Below are positions 1 through 7,886 of a stretch of 64,000 nucleotides of DNA, one piece after another. The stretch lies in assembly GCA_002737345.1 (NCBI GenBank), contig NSIK01000004.1, positions 1 through 64,000 on the forward strand. Reading direction: 5' to 3'. The notes beneath the pieces are model-generated. The model was not told the DNA's origin. It made no database searches and worked only from the letters and a program-made list of their open reading frames with translations. Each line of letters begins with the position of its first letter. The first letter of the stretch is position 1. Source of the stretch: Nitrospirota bacterium. Lineage in GTDB: Bacteria; Nitrospirota; Nitrospiria; Nitrospirales; Nitrospiraceae. Both the position numbers and the translations under genes were made by a program.

Positions 1-21
1 TCCCTACCGGAATACTCATGT

Positions 22-471
22 ATGAAGGTTTCTCTTAGGGCAACGTACGGAATCCTGGCGGCGGTCGATTTAGCCAGGCATCCTGGATCTACGCCAGTGC
101 AGGCGAAGTCGATTGCTCGACGGCAAGCGATCCCTGCTCGCTTCCTCGAACAGGTGCTCTATGGCATGAAGAAAGCCGGTCTTGTCTCGAGCCTTCGAGG
201 CGCTCAGGGGGGCTATGTATTGTCGAAGAAACCGGCCGAGGTCTCGGTCGCCGAGATCCTCGAGGCGCTCGATGGGCCGCTTGCCCCTTTGAGCGGCGAA
301 GCCGGGCGGACGCAGGTGCGGCGCCTTAGCAAGCCGGAGCTGCTGCTCGGAAAGATGTGGGAGCAGGTCCATCAAGCGGAGCGTCATGTGCTTGAAGCCA
401 TCAGCGTGGAAGAATTAGCCCGGCAGCAACGGGTGCTCGAACAGGAGCGGTCGTTGATGTACCACATTTGA
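22..471 (+). CDS. Rrf2-family transcriptional regulator
   Basis: DNA-binding repressor of the Rrf2 (CymR/IscR/NsrR) class, 149 residues, the usual length. The N-terminal winged helix-turn-helix covers roughly residues 1-75, with the typical start MKVSLRATYG and the wing motif LRGAQGGY near residue 58-66. It has no cysteine at all, so it cannot carry the Fe-S cluster of IscR or NsrR; this resembles CymR, which controls cysteine synthesis in Firmicutes. It lies 7 bases upstream of the sulfite reductase gene on the same strand, so the inferred role is control of this sulfate-assimilation block. Only 21 bases of upstream sequence are visible, so its promoter cannot be judged. Confidence 0.9.
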   Translation: MKVSLRATYGILAAVDLARHPGSTPVQAKSIARRQAIPARFLEQVLYGMKKAGLVSSLRGAQGGYVLSKKPAEVSVAEILEALDGPLAPLSGEAGRTQVRRLSKPELLLGKMWEQVHQAERHVLEAISVEELARQQRVLEQERSLMYHI

Positions 472-478
472 GGTCATT

Positions 479-2974
479 ATGAGTCACGCACCATTGAGTA
501 TTGTTCCGATCAAGACCGAGCCCATTTCTCCCGCCATTGCCGAGGAGATCGACACGTTTGAGACCGAAGCGTTGCGTTTGGCGTCCGGCGACGTGTCGAG
601 CGATCTGTTCAGGCCCTTCCGTCTGCAGTACGGTATCTATGGGCAACGGCAAGCCGGGGTTCAGATGGTCCGGATCAAGATTCCTTTCGGCGGCATGACG
701 GCCAATCAGCTGCGCCGGGTGGCGGAATTGACCGAGCGCTATGCCACAGGCGTCGGGCATGTGACCACGCGCCAGGATATTCAGCTGCATTTTGTCGAGT
801 TGCAGGACGTGCCGACCATGATGCGTGGCCTGGCGGAGGTCGGGTTGACCACCAGAGAGGCCTGCGCCAACACGGTCCGCAACGTGACGGCTTGCCACCT
901 CGCTGGAATCTGCCAGGGGGAAGTGTTTGACGTGACACCCTATGCGAAAACCGTCGCGCTTCATCTCTTGCGGAACCCGCTCAATCAGAGCTTGCCCCGC
1001 AAATTTAAAATTGCCTTTTCCGGCTGTAAGCAGGACTGCGCCCTCACGCCGATTCACGATGTCGGATTGCTCGCCGCGAAGCGCGCGGATGGAGCGATTG
1101 GCTTCCGCATGGTCGCAGGCGGCGGGCTCGGGTCGGCTCCCAGGCTGGCGCAGGTCCTTCGGGAATTTACGCCGATGGACGAGCTCATCCCGAGCATCGA
1201 AGCCGTGATCCGTGTGTTCGATACCCTGGGCAATCGAAAGAATCGCACCAAGGCCCGTATGAAGTTTGTGATCGAAAAGCTGGGCTTCGAGGAATTCAAG
1301 CGCCGCTGGGAAGAGGCCTATGTGTCGATGGGGCATGATCGCCCGACCCAGGAGCCAATCAAGCTATTGTCCTATCCGGATGAGCCGGTTGCCCTCATCA
1401 TGCCGACGTCCGCCAATGGATCGAAGCAGGCGGCGGGACCGACCAACGGCCATGCCAACGGGGCGCCGGGTGAGACCCCGTTCGAGATGTGGCGCCGCAC
1501 CAACGTGGTGCGTCAGAAGCAAGAGGGCTACGTCGCAGCCGTGACCAAATTGTTCATGGGCGATCTCACGGCGGAGCAGATGCTGCACATTGCCGATCTG
1601 GCAGAGCGCTACTCCAACGGCAACATCAGGACGACGATCAATCAGAATATGGTTATTCGATGGGTGCCGGAGTCTCGCGTTGCCGACCTCTATGTGGACC
1701 TGGCCTCGCAAGGCTTGGCCGATCCAGGAGCAGAATTGGTCGAAGATATTATCGCCTGCCCGGGCACCGATACGTGCGGCCTGGGGATTACGTCCTCCAA
1801 GGGACTCGCGCGGGCTTTGGCGGAAGTATTTCCGGCAGGGCGGGTACCGGAGGATCTGAGCGATGTCACAGTCAAGATCAGCGGCTGCCACAATTCCTGT
1901 GCCCAACACCATATCGCCACGATTGGTTTGCATGGCGTAGGGAAACGCATCGGCGAGCATGTCGTGCCATTTTATGAATTACATGTGGGCGGGCGGGTCG
2001 ATGGAACAGCGAAGATCGGACAGTTGGTGGTCAAGCTGCCGGCCAAGAGCGTATCGGCCGCGATTACACATTTGATCGCCGTTTATCGGCGCGACCGTCT
2101 TGCCGGCGAACGACTGCCGGCTTTCGTGGATCGTGCCGGCAAGGTCAAGCTCAAGGACGAGCTGATTCCCTATACCATCGTCCCTTCCTTTAAAGAGGAC
2201 CCGACGTTCTACTACGACTGGGAAGGTGAAGAGGAGTTTGTGCTAGAGGATCTTGGTCCGGGCGAATGCGCCGGCGGCGCGCTGGAGATGATCGAGAACG
2301 GCATTCTCGAAGCGGACCAGGAGCTCTATCAGGCGAAGCTCCTCGTGGATAACCATCAGTATTCCGTGTCGGTGAACAAGTCCTATCGTGCGGTCCTGTC
2401 GGCGGCCAAGGCCTTGCTGGTAACGGAAGGACTGGAGCCCTCGACCGATGCGGAAACCTTTACGGAGTTCGACAGCCGGATTGCGCAAAAGGGTATTGTC
2501 CCACTGATGTATCGGGACTTGCGGAAACGAGTCGGCGATTTAGGGCCCAAAGAGACGACGGGCGAGTCGGCTCGCGAGAAGATGGTCTTTGCCAAGGGTT
2601 TCGTCGATGCGTGCCGTGCCGCGACAGAGCAGATGGGCAAAGACCTGAAATTGGCGGCAGTGGGTACAGCAGCGGAAGTCGCGGCTAGCGCGCCGCCAGT
2701 CAAGGCACCGGGTGCTTCTGTCGCAGCGCCGGTCTCGTCCGGCGCGCCGGTGTACGATTTGCGTGGCGTAGCCTGTCCGATGAATTACGTGAAGACCAAG
2801 CTGAAGCTGGAGATGATGGATGCAGGCGAACAGTTGGAAGTCTGGCTGGACGCGGGCGACCCGATCAAGAACGTGCCGCTCAGCTTGAAGAACGACGGAC
2901 ACAAACTGTTGCTGCAGGAACCGCTTGAAGCAGAAGCGGCTCATTACCGGATCGTGGTCGAAAAAGTCGAGTAG
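479..2974 (+). CDS. Sulfite/nitrite reductase fused to HEPN-like and TusA domains
   Basis: Predicted assimilatory sulfite reductase (sulfite to sulfide, siroheme and 4Fe-4S). At 831 residues it is far longer than CysI (about 570). Order seen: ferredoxin-like half-domain (about 45-115), siroheme domain with C139-x5-C145 and C183-x3-C187, a Gly/Asn/Ala-rich linker (about 310-335), a second ferredoxin-like half-domain (about 340-410), a second siroheme domain with C427-x5-C433 and C470-x3-C474, a helical stretch at about 580-720 that resembles a HEPN fold, and a TusA sulfur-carrier domain (about 755-831) with the CPM motif at C766. Canonical CysI keeps the cysteines only in its second half, so two complete sets are unusual. 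The TusA end suggests that sulfide or sulfane sulfur is passed on directly; this is inference. Nitrite reductase is the alternative, but cysH and cysDN next door favour sulfite. Confidence 0.85.
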   Translation: MSHAPLSIVPIKTEPISPAIAEEIDTFETEALRLASGDVSSDLFRPFRLQYGIYGQRQAGVQMVRIKIPFGGMTANQLRRVAELTERYATGVGHVTTRQDIQLHFVELQDVPTMMRGLAEVGLTTREACANTVRNVTACHLAGICQGEVFDVTPYAKTVALHLLRNPLNQSLPRKFKIAFSGCKQDCALTPIHDVGLLAAKRADGAIGFRMVAGGGLGSAPRLAQVLREFTPMDELIPSIEAVIRVFDTLGNRKNRTKARMKFVIEKLGFEEFKRRWEEAYVSMGHDRPTQEPIKLLSYPDEPVALIMPTSANGSKQAAGPTNGHANGAPGETPFEMWRRTNVVRQKQEGYVAAVTKLFMGDLTAEQMLHIADLAERYSNGNIRTTINQNMVIRWVPESRVADLYVDLASQGLADPGAELVEDIIACPGTDTCGLGITSSKGLARALAEVFPAGRVPEDLSDVTVKISGCHNSCAQHHIATIGLHGVGKRIGEHVVPFYELHVGGRVDGTAKIGQLVVKLPAKSVSAAITHLIAVYRRDRLAGERLPAFVDRAGKVKLKDELIPYTIVPSFKEDPTFYYDWEGEEEFVLEDLGPGECAGGALEMIENGILEADQELYQAKLLVDNHQYSVSVNKSYRAVLSAAKALLVTEGLEPSTDAETFTEFDSRIAQKGIVPLMYRDLRKRVGDLGPKETTGESAREKMVFAKGFVDACRAATEQMGKDLKLAAVGTAAEVAASAPPVKAPGASVAAPVSSGAPVYDLRGVACPMNYVKTKLKLEMMDAGEQLEVWLDAGDPIKNVPLSLKNDGHKLLLQEPLEAEAAHYRIVVEKVE

Positions 2975-2995
2975 TGCGGTGGAGGGATGATCCTC

Positions 2996-3052
2996 TTGCT
3001 CGCAGACCGCGCACGATGAAATGGTGCTCGTTCGATGCGCGCAGTGGATGGC
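2996..3052 (+). repeat. Intergenic repeat family B, copy 1
   Basis: A GC-rich stretch between the sulfite reductase and cysH that aligns with two other intergenic stretches in the window (54221-54272 and, on the other strand, 59684-59736). Shared core: TTGCTCGC at the left, CGCG about 12 bases in, and GTTCGAtGCGCGCAGT at the right. The spacing of the blocks matches across all three copies. This copy lacks the clear terminal inverted repeat of the other two. Confidence 0.55.
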
Positions 3053-3104
3053 ACCCTGGGCCGCGCCCTTCAAGTGATGGAGTGAGGAGGAAAGAGAGAA
3101 TCCA

Positions 3105-3812
3105 ATGGCCAGTATGTCACCGGAAGAATTGAGCGCCTGGGGTTTGTCGTTCGAGGCGAAGCAGCCGCAAGAGGTGTTGACTGCTGCGATCGAGCGCTAT
3201 GCGCCGAAGATCGTGCTGGCTTGCAGTTTCGGAGCGGAGGATGTGGTGCTGTTGGATATGGTGCACCGTATCAATCCCTCCGTGCCGCTGTTTTATCTGG
3301 ATACGGAGTTTCTTTTTCCCGAGACCTATGCCACGCGCGACCGCGTGATCAAGCATTATGGATTGCAACCACAGCAGGCCATTCAGGTGAAGTCATTGCT
3401 GACGCCGGAGCAGCAGGCCGCTCAGCATGGCGAGGCGCTCTGGACGCGCTACCCCGATCAATGTTGCGAGTTGCGTAAAGTGGAGCCCCTCACACGCGTG
3501 CTCAAGGGATTCGACGCCTGGATCACTGGGATCAGACGAGATCAATCTCCCACGAGAGCCGATGCCAAGCTGATCGAATGGGACCAGAAGTTTCAGGTGG
3601 TCAAAGTGAATCCCCTCGCGGCCTGGACGTGGGAGGATGTCTGGACCTACATTCGCGTCCACGAAGTGCCCTACAACGAATTGCATGACCGCAACTATCC
3701 CAGTATCGGCTGCACCTATTGCACGAGCCCAGTGAATCCCGGCGATGACCCCCGCGCGGGACGATGGAAGAATTTCACCAAGACGGAATGCGGGTTACAT
3801 AAGGCCCCGTAA
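3105..3812 (+). CDS. cysH: APS reductase (assimilatory, Fe-S type)
   Basis: Reduces adenylylsulfate (APS) to sulfite and AMP with thioredoxin or glutathione. 235 residues, normal for bacterial CysH. Visible: the PP-loop-like ACSFGAEDVVLLDM near residue 33, the double cysteine in DQCCELRKVEPL, the GCTYC pair, and the C-terminal redox motif ECGLH. The CC plus CxxC pattern binds a 4Fe-4S cluster and marks APS reductases; PAPS reductases of the E. coli type lack it. This matches the loss of APS-kinase motifs in the neighbouring CysN fusion. The ATG follows the purine-rich GAGGAGGAAAGAGAG at about 3083-3097. The stop codon overlaps the next start (TAATG). Confidence 0.93.
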   Translation: MASMSPEELSAWGLSFEAKQPQEVLTAAIERYAPKIVLACSFGAEDVVLLDMVHRINPSVPLFYLDTEFLFPETYATRDRVIKHYGLQPQQAIQVKSLLTPEQQAAQHGEALWTRYPDQCCELRKVEPLTRVLKGFDAWITGIRRDQSPTRADAKLIEWDQKFQVVKVNPLAAWTWEDVWTYIRVHEVPYNELHDRNYPSIGCTYCTSPVNPGDDPRAGRWKNFTKTECGLHKAP

Positions 3813-4873
3813 TGTCGATGCAGGAATTTATCGCGAAAATTGCCAAGGGGCCAAGGGCTGCCAAGGACCTCACGTGGGATGAAGCGAAGCGGGCGATGAA
3901 GGCCCTCATTGAAGGGGAAGCCACGCCGGCTCAGGTCGGGGCTTTTCTCATTGCCATGCGGATCAAGATGGAGTCCGTCACGGAACTGGCGGCAATGACC
4001 GCAACGGCGCGTTCCTATGTGGCGGCAGTGCCGATTCCGCGCGAGCTCGGCGTTGTGGATGTGCCGAGTTATGCGGGGAAGCAGGAAACTTTCCATGCCT
4101 TGGCGGCGGCTGCCATCGTGGCGGCCTCGGCCGGCGCATCGGTCTTGATGCATGGGTACGACGGGATTCCCGGTCGTTCAGGGAATGCCGGGGCACTCAA
4201 GGCCTTGGGGCTGCCGATCGACATGAATCCAGACGCGGTGGGAGAGACAGTGACGAAACATGGATTTGCCTACCTCGATATCGCGCTCTATCATCCCCCG
4301 GTCTATCGGTTTTTGGAGATGCGCCAAGAGCTGGGCGTGCGGAATGTCTTTCATCCGATCGCCAGATTGTTGAATCCGGCCCGCGCCTCGTCGCAGGTCG
4401 TCGGCCTGTCCCATCCTCCCCATTTTGAAAAGACGGCTGAAGTGTTGCGGATGCTGGCTTGCCCGAGGGCTCTGGTGGTCAGCGGCGTGGAGGGCGATCC
4501 GGAGTTGTCGATTTCCTCCCTCACCCGGGTGCTGGAATTGCGGGACGAGCGGATCACGCCGTTGTCGTTCGCGTCGAAAGATGTCGGATTGCCGCTGGGC
4601 ACGCCGCGCGACATGGCTGGATTCCCCTCGGATCAACGGGATAAGGAAGCGGATCTGCTCCGACGGATTCTCCACAATCAAATGCCGGGTGGGTCCTGCA
4701 ACTGGGTGCTGATGAACGCGGCGTTGATTTTGTACGCGGCCGGCAAAGAGGCGACATGGGCTGCCTGCGTTCCGCTGGCCCGTCGGGCGCTTGAAGAGGG
4801 AGCGGCAGCCAGAAAGTTAGAGGAACTGACTCAAGAGCCGGTAGGTGCCAACGTCACCGGCCGAACCCATTGA
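3812..4873 (+). CDS. TrpD2/YbiB-like glycosyltransferase-family protein
   Basis: 353-residue member of the anthranilate phosphoribosyltransferase superfamily. The N-terminal helical domain (about 1-70, with LIEGEATPAQVGAFLIAMR) and the glycine-rich core with HGYDGIPGRSGNAGALKALG (about 112-131) are recognisable. In true TrpD the phosphate-binding loop reads GTGGD and the region reads KHGNR; here it reads PSYAGKQETFHAL, as in the TrpD2/YbiB branch, so tryptophan synthesis is unlikely. E. coli YbiB binds nucleic acid and its metabolic role is unknown. It sits between cysH (1-base overlap) and cysD (21-base gap), so it is almost certainly co-transcribed with sulfate assimilation genes. Confidence 0.8.
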   Translation: MSMQEFIAKIAKGPRAAKDLTWDEAKRAMKALIEGEATPAQVGAFLIAMRIKMESVTELAAMTATARSYVAAVPIPRELGVVDVPSYAGKQETFHALAAAAIVAASAGASVLMHGYDGIPGRSGNAGALKALGLPIDMNPDAVGETVTKHGFAYLDIALYHPPVYRFLEMRQELGVRNVFHPIARLLNPARASSQVVGLSHPPHFEKTAEVLRMLACPRALVVSGVEGDPELSISSLTRVLELRDERITPLSFASKDVGLPLGTPRDMAGFPSDQRDKEADLLRRILHNQMPGGSCNWVLMNAALILYAAGKEATWAACVPLARRALEEGAAARKLEELTQEPVGANVTGRTH

Positions 4874-4894
4874 CTAGAGGAGAGGATCGAGTTC

Positions 4895-5692
4895 GTGCAA
4901 CACCTTCGTCAATTAGAAGACCAGAGCGTTTACATCCTCCGGGAAGCCTATAAGCATTTCGACAACCTGGCGATGCTATGGTCGATGGGGAAAGATTCGA
5001 CCGTGCTGTTATGGCTGGCCAGAAAAGCTTTTTTCGGCCATGTTCCGTTCCCGCTGTTGCACGTCGATACGAGTTTCAAAATTCCCGCCATGATTGAGTA
5101 TCGAGATCGCGTGGCCCGCGAGTGGGGCCTCAAATTGGTCGTGGGGCAGAATAAGGAAGCGCTCGCGGCTGGGATGAATTCCGCGATGGGCCGCGTGAAT
5201 TGCTGTACGGCCTTGAAGACCAACGGGCTCAAGCAGTTGATCGAGCAAAAGGGCTACACGGGCATCATCCTCGGTGTGCGGGCCGATGAGGAAGGGACGA
5301 GAGCCAAGGAACGGTATTTTTCGCCGCGCGACAAACATGGCGATTGGGACTTCCGCGATCAGCCGCCGGAACTCTGGGATCAATTCAAGACGACTTTTCC
5401 TCCGGGAACCCATATCCGGATCCATCCCTTGCTGGATTGGACGGAAATCAATATTTGGGAATACATCAAGGCCGAGAACATTCCCTTCATCGACCTCTAT
5501 CTCGACAAGGGAGATGGAACCCGTTATCGCAGCCTCGGCTGCGCGCCCTGCACGACGCCGATCAAGTCGACGGCGAAGTCCGTGGACGATATTATTAATG
5601 AGTTGCGGCATACCACGACGGCGGAGCGATCGGGTCGCGCGCAGGATGAGGGGCGCGGGATGGAGTTGCTTCGCAAAGACGGCTACATGTAG
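4895..5692 (+). CDS. cysD: Sulfate adenylyltransferase subunit 2
   Basis: ATP-pyrophosphatase subunit of ATP sulfurylase; makes APS from sulfate and ATP with the GTPase CysN. 265 residues, slightly shorter than E. coli CysD (302). Visible: the PP-loop [15 protein letters not shown] near residue 30, [32 protein letters not shown] near residue 128, and the C-terminal [18 protein letters not shown]. The start is a GTG after GAGGAGAGGA (4876-4885). The C-terminal [18 protein letters not shown] is the typical family end. A hairpin repeat fills the space up to cysN. Confidence 0.95.
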   Translation: MQHLRQLEDQSVYILREAYKHFDNLAMLWSMGKDSTVLLWLARKAFFGHVPFPLLHVDTSFKIPAMIEYRDRVAREWGLKLVVGQNKEALAAGMNSAMGRVNCCTALKTNGLKQLIEQKGYTGIILGVRADEEGTRAKERYFSPRDKHGDWDFRDQPPELWDQFKTTFPPGTHIRIHPLLDWTEINIWEYIKAENIPFIDLYLDKGDGTRYRSLGCAPCTTPIKSTAKSVDDIINELRHTTTAERSGRAQDEGRGMELLRKDGYM

Positions 5693-5693
5693 C

Positions 5694-5817
5694 GAGGATG
5701 ATGGGAAAGACCCCCAGCCTCGTTCTCGGCTCATCGAAATCCTCAACGTACCCCAAAGGGTAGCCTCCGGTTTCGATTCGCCTCGGGCCTCGTGGGATGG
5801 TCTTTTTGATCATCCTC
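5694..5817. repeat. Intergenic hairpin repeat family A, full-length copy
   Basis: 124-base inverted-repeat element filling the cysD-cysN gap. The ends GAGGATGAT (5694-5702) and ATCATCCTC (5809-5817) are perfect complements, and the pairing continues inward (AAAGACC against GGTCTTT) with a few mismatches. Further in, TCGAAATCC pairs with GGTTTCGA, and an apex TACCC-caaa-GGGTA closes it, so the whole element can fold into one long hairpin. It begins within a few bases of the cysD stop (TAG 5690-5692) and ends 10 bases before the cysN start. Two short related copies lie at 7681-7728 and 23853-23898. Confidence 0.7.
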
Positions 5818-5827
5818 AAGAAAGTAA

Positions 5828-7678
5828 ATGAGTATGGACAATCTCACGCAGAAACCATCGGACAATTTAAATATCGTCATCGTTGGGCATGTGGACCATG
5901 GTAAGTCCACCTTGCTGGGTCGGCTCTATGCGGACACAGGGTCCTTGCCGGACGGCAAGCTTGAAAAGGTTCAAGCCATCTGTCGGCAGCAGGGGAAGGA
6001 ATTCGAGTACGCCTTCCTGTTCGATGCCTTTCTGGAAGAGCAGGAGCAGGGCATCACCATCGATACGGCTCGGACCTTCTTCGGCTGGAAGGGCCGGCAA
6101 TACATCATCATCGATGCGCCGGGCCACAAGGAATTTCTCAAGAACATGATCTCCGGGGCGGCGCGGGCCGAAGGGGCCTTGCTCTTGATCGATGCCTTGG
6201 AGGGAGTAAAGGAACAGTCCAAGAAACATGGCTACCTCCTCTCGCTCTTGGGTGTGCGCCAGTTTGCCGTCGTTGTAAATAAAATGGATCTGGTCGGTTA
6301 CCGGCAGGATGTGTTCGACGGGATCGAAAAGGAATATCGGGAGTTCCTCGGACAGTTCAAGGCGGTGCCCTTGCAGATCATCCCGGTCAGCGCCAAGCTC
6401 GGCGATAATATCGCCAACCGGAGCGAGCAGATGCCCTGGTACAAGGGCCCGACCGTGCTGGATTCGCTCAGCGCCTTCAAGAAAGAGCCGGGACGGTCTG
6501 AGCAGCCGCTTCGTATGCCGGTTCAGGACGTGTATAAGTTCGATGCCCGTCGCATCATCGCCGGCCGTGTGAACGCTGGCCGCGTGAAGGTCGGCGATGC
6601 CCTGGTATTCTCGCCATCCAACAAACGGGCGACGGTCAAATCCATTGAAGCCTTCAATGTTGAGTCTTTGCCTATAGAAGGCCATGCAGGCCAGTCAGTC
6701 GGTATTACGCTCGATGAACAGATCTTTGTCGAACGGGGCGAAGTCGCCTCGCATCAAGAGGCGCTCCCCCTGGTGTCGACGGCTTTTCGCGCCAATGTGT
6801 TCTGGCTAGGTCGGAAGCCCCTGGAACGCGGGCGGCGCTATCAGTTGAGAGTGGCGACGAAGGAAGTAGATTGTGAAGTTGCCGCGATTCACCGGATCAT
6901 CGACACGATGGATCTGTCCCAGCAGCAAGGCAGTAATGTAGTGAATCGGAATCAGGTCGCGGAGTTGACGATCCGGGCCAAAGTTCCGGTTGCGTTCGAT
7001 CTTTCTGCTTCGTTTGAGGCAACGGGCCGGTTCGTGCTGGTAGACGAGTATGATATTGCCGGCGGCGGCATCGTAACGGAACTGGTCCATGACGATCAGG
7101 AGTTTCTCCGCGAAGAAGCGCGGCAGCGTGACTTTGCTTGGGTGAAGGGCGAAGTCGGCGTCGAGGATCGCGCCCAGCAGTATGGCCATCGGGCTGCCAT
7201 CGTGCTGGTGACAGGGGGGCGCCATACAGGGAAGTCCTTCCTTGCCAAGACAATCGAAGCCAGGCTTGTGGCGGACGGACGGCATGCGTACCTGCTTGAC
7301 GGAGGGAACCTCCTCCGTGGGCTCGATGCGGACCTCTCCGAGGGAGAGCGAGGCCAGGCAGCAGAGATGGCTCGTCGTTATGGGGAAGTGGCGCGGCTGC
7401 TCGTCGATACGGGGTTGATCGTGGTATCGACGACGAATCCCTTTGGCATGGCCTATGGTGAGGCGGCCCAGGCGATTCGGACGCTGGTCCATCCGGTTCC
7501 GGTGATTGCCGTGCATATGAGCAAGGTGCCGGAAGAAGCTCCGCCGAATACGGATATCGTGCTGTCGGGCCCGACGGATTTCGATGAGGGCACTCGCCGG
7601 ATTCTGGATGAGCTCAAGCGGCGTGGAGTGCTAGCCCGGGCGATCGGGGCGAAGCCGACCTTCCAGTACTCCATCTAG
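5828..7678 (+). CDS. cysN: Sulfate adenylyltransferase subunit 1 fused to a degenerate APS-kinase domain
   Basis: GTPase subunit of ATP sulfurylase with a C-terminal CysC-like domain (CysNC/NodQ layout), 616 residues. The N-terminal EF-Tu-like GTPase shows [14 protein letters not shown] (about 20-33), [19 protein letters not shown] and NKMD. Beta-barrel domains follow to about residue 440. The tail from about 455 resembles APS kinase and keeps a P-loop-like GGRHTGKSF, but the expected LDGDN reads LDGGN, the DRxENIRR block reads [11 protein letters not shown], and the ISPFR-type loop reads TNPFGMAYG. Loss of these APS-contact residues suggests that the tail no longer phosphorylates APS, which suits an APS-reducing pathway. 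It ends with KPTFQYSI. Start: ATG after AAGAAAG. Confidence 0.92.
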   Translation: MSMDNLTQKPSDNLNIVIVGHVDHGKSTLLGRLYADTGSLPDGKLEKVQAICRQQGKEFEYAFLFDAFLEEQEQGITIDTARTFFGWKGRQYIIIDAPGHKEFLKNMISGAARAEGALLLIDALEGVKEQSKKHGYLLSLLGVRQFAVVVNKMDLVGYRQDVFDGIEKEYREFLGQFKAVPLQIIPVSAKLGDNIANRSEQMPWYKGPTVLDSLSAFKKEPGRSEQPLRMPVQDVYKFDARRIIAGRVNAGRVKVGDALVFSPSNKRATVKSIEAFNVESLPIEGHAGQSVGITLDEQIFVERGEVASHQEALPLVSTAFRANVFWLGRKPLERGRRYQLRVATKEVDCEVAAIHRIIDTMDLSQQQGSNVVNRNQVAELTIRAKVPVAFDLSASFEATGRFVLVDEYDIAGGGIVTELVHDDQEFLREEARQRDFAWVKGEVGVEDRAQQYGHRAAIVLVTGGRHTGKSFLAKTIEARLVADGRHAYLLDGGNLLRGLDADLSEGERGQAAEMARRYGEVARLLVDTGLIVVSTTNPFGMAYGEAAQAIRTLVHPVPVIAVHMSKVPEEAPPNTDIVLSGPTDFDEGTRRILDELKRRGVLARAIGAKPTFQYSI

Positions 7679-7680
7679 CA

Positions 7681-7728
7681 GGATGCTTTCGAGGATGCAG
7701 CCTTGCTGGAGGGCCTTTTTAAGCATCC
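7681..7728. repeat. Intergenic hairpin repeat family A, short copy
   Basis: 48-base stretch just after the cysN stop, bounded by GGATGCTT (7681-7688) and its complement AAGCATCC (7721-7728). Read on the minus strand it begins GGATGCTTAAAAAGGCC and continues CTCCAGC, closely matching the copy at 23853. It looks like an internally deleted form of the 124-base element at 5694. Confidence 0.55.
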
Positions 7729-7814
7729 GCGCATCGTGCGTAATGTCTGTGAATGGGCCAGGGGCATGACTTTCCCGCGTGTTCCCGTTTGATTTGTGAC
7801 GGGTTTTCGCTGGT

Positions 7815-7844
7815 TTGACTCTCCCGAAACCCCTGTGGTACGGT
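7815..7844 (+). promoter_or_regulatory. Putative sigma-70 promoter upstream of the Mrp gene
   Basis: TTGACT (7815-7820), an 18-base spacer, then TACGGT (7839-7844), preceded by CCCTGTGG. The same layout, including CCCTGTGnTACG, occurs upstream of yebC at 9825. The distance to the ATG at 7887 is about 40 bases. The match to TATAAT is only partial; the shared block with the yebC promoter is the main support. Confidence 0.5.
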
Positions 7845-7886
7845 TTCAGTGTTCTGTATTCGCATAGTTAACGAGGGGCATCAGTC

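Noticed and set aside
401-1336. 311-codon open frame on the minus strand opposite the sulfite reductase
   Set aside because: It is a shadow of GC-rich codon bias. The plus-strand protein has clear catalytic motifs over the same bases, and the shadow has no motif, ribosome binding site or start context.
5867-6685. 272-codon minus-strand frame opposite cysN
   Set aside because: Antisense shadow of the GTPase domain; its sequence is the complement of conserved motifs and matches no family.
7190-7678. Intact APS kinase (CysC) call for the CysN tail
   Set aside because: The P-loop remains but the APS-contact residues are changed, so a working kinase is not claimed.
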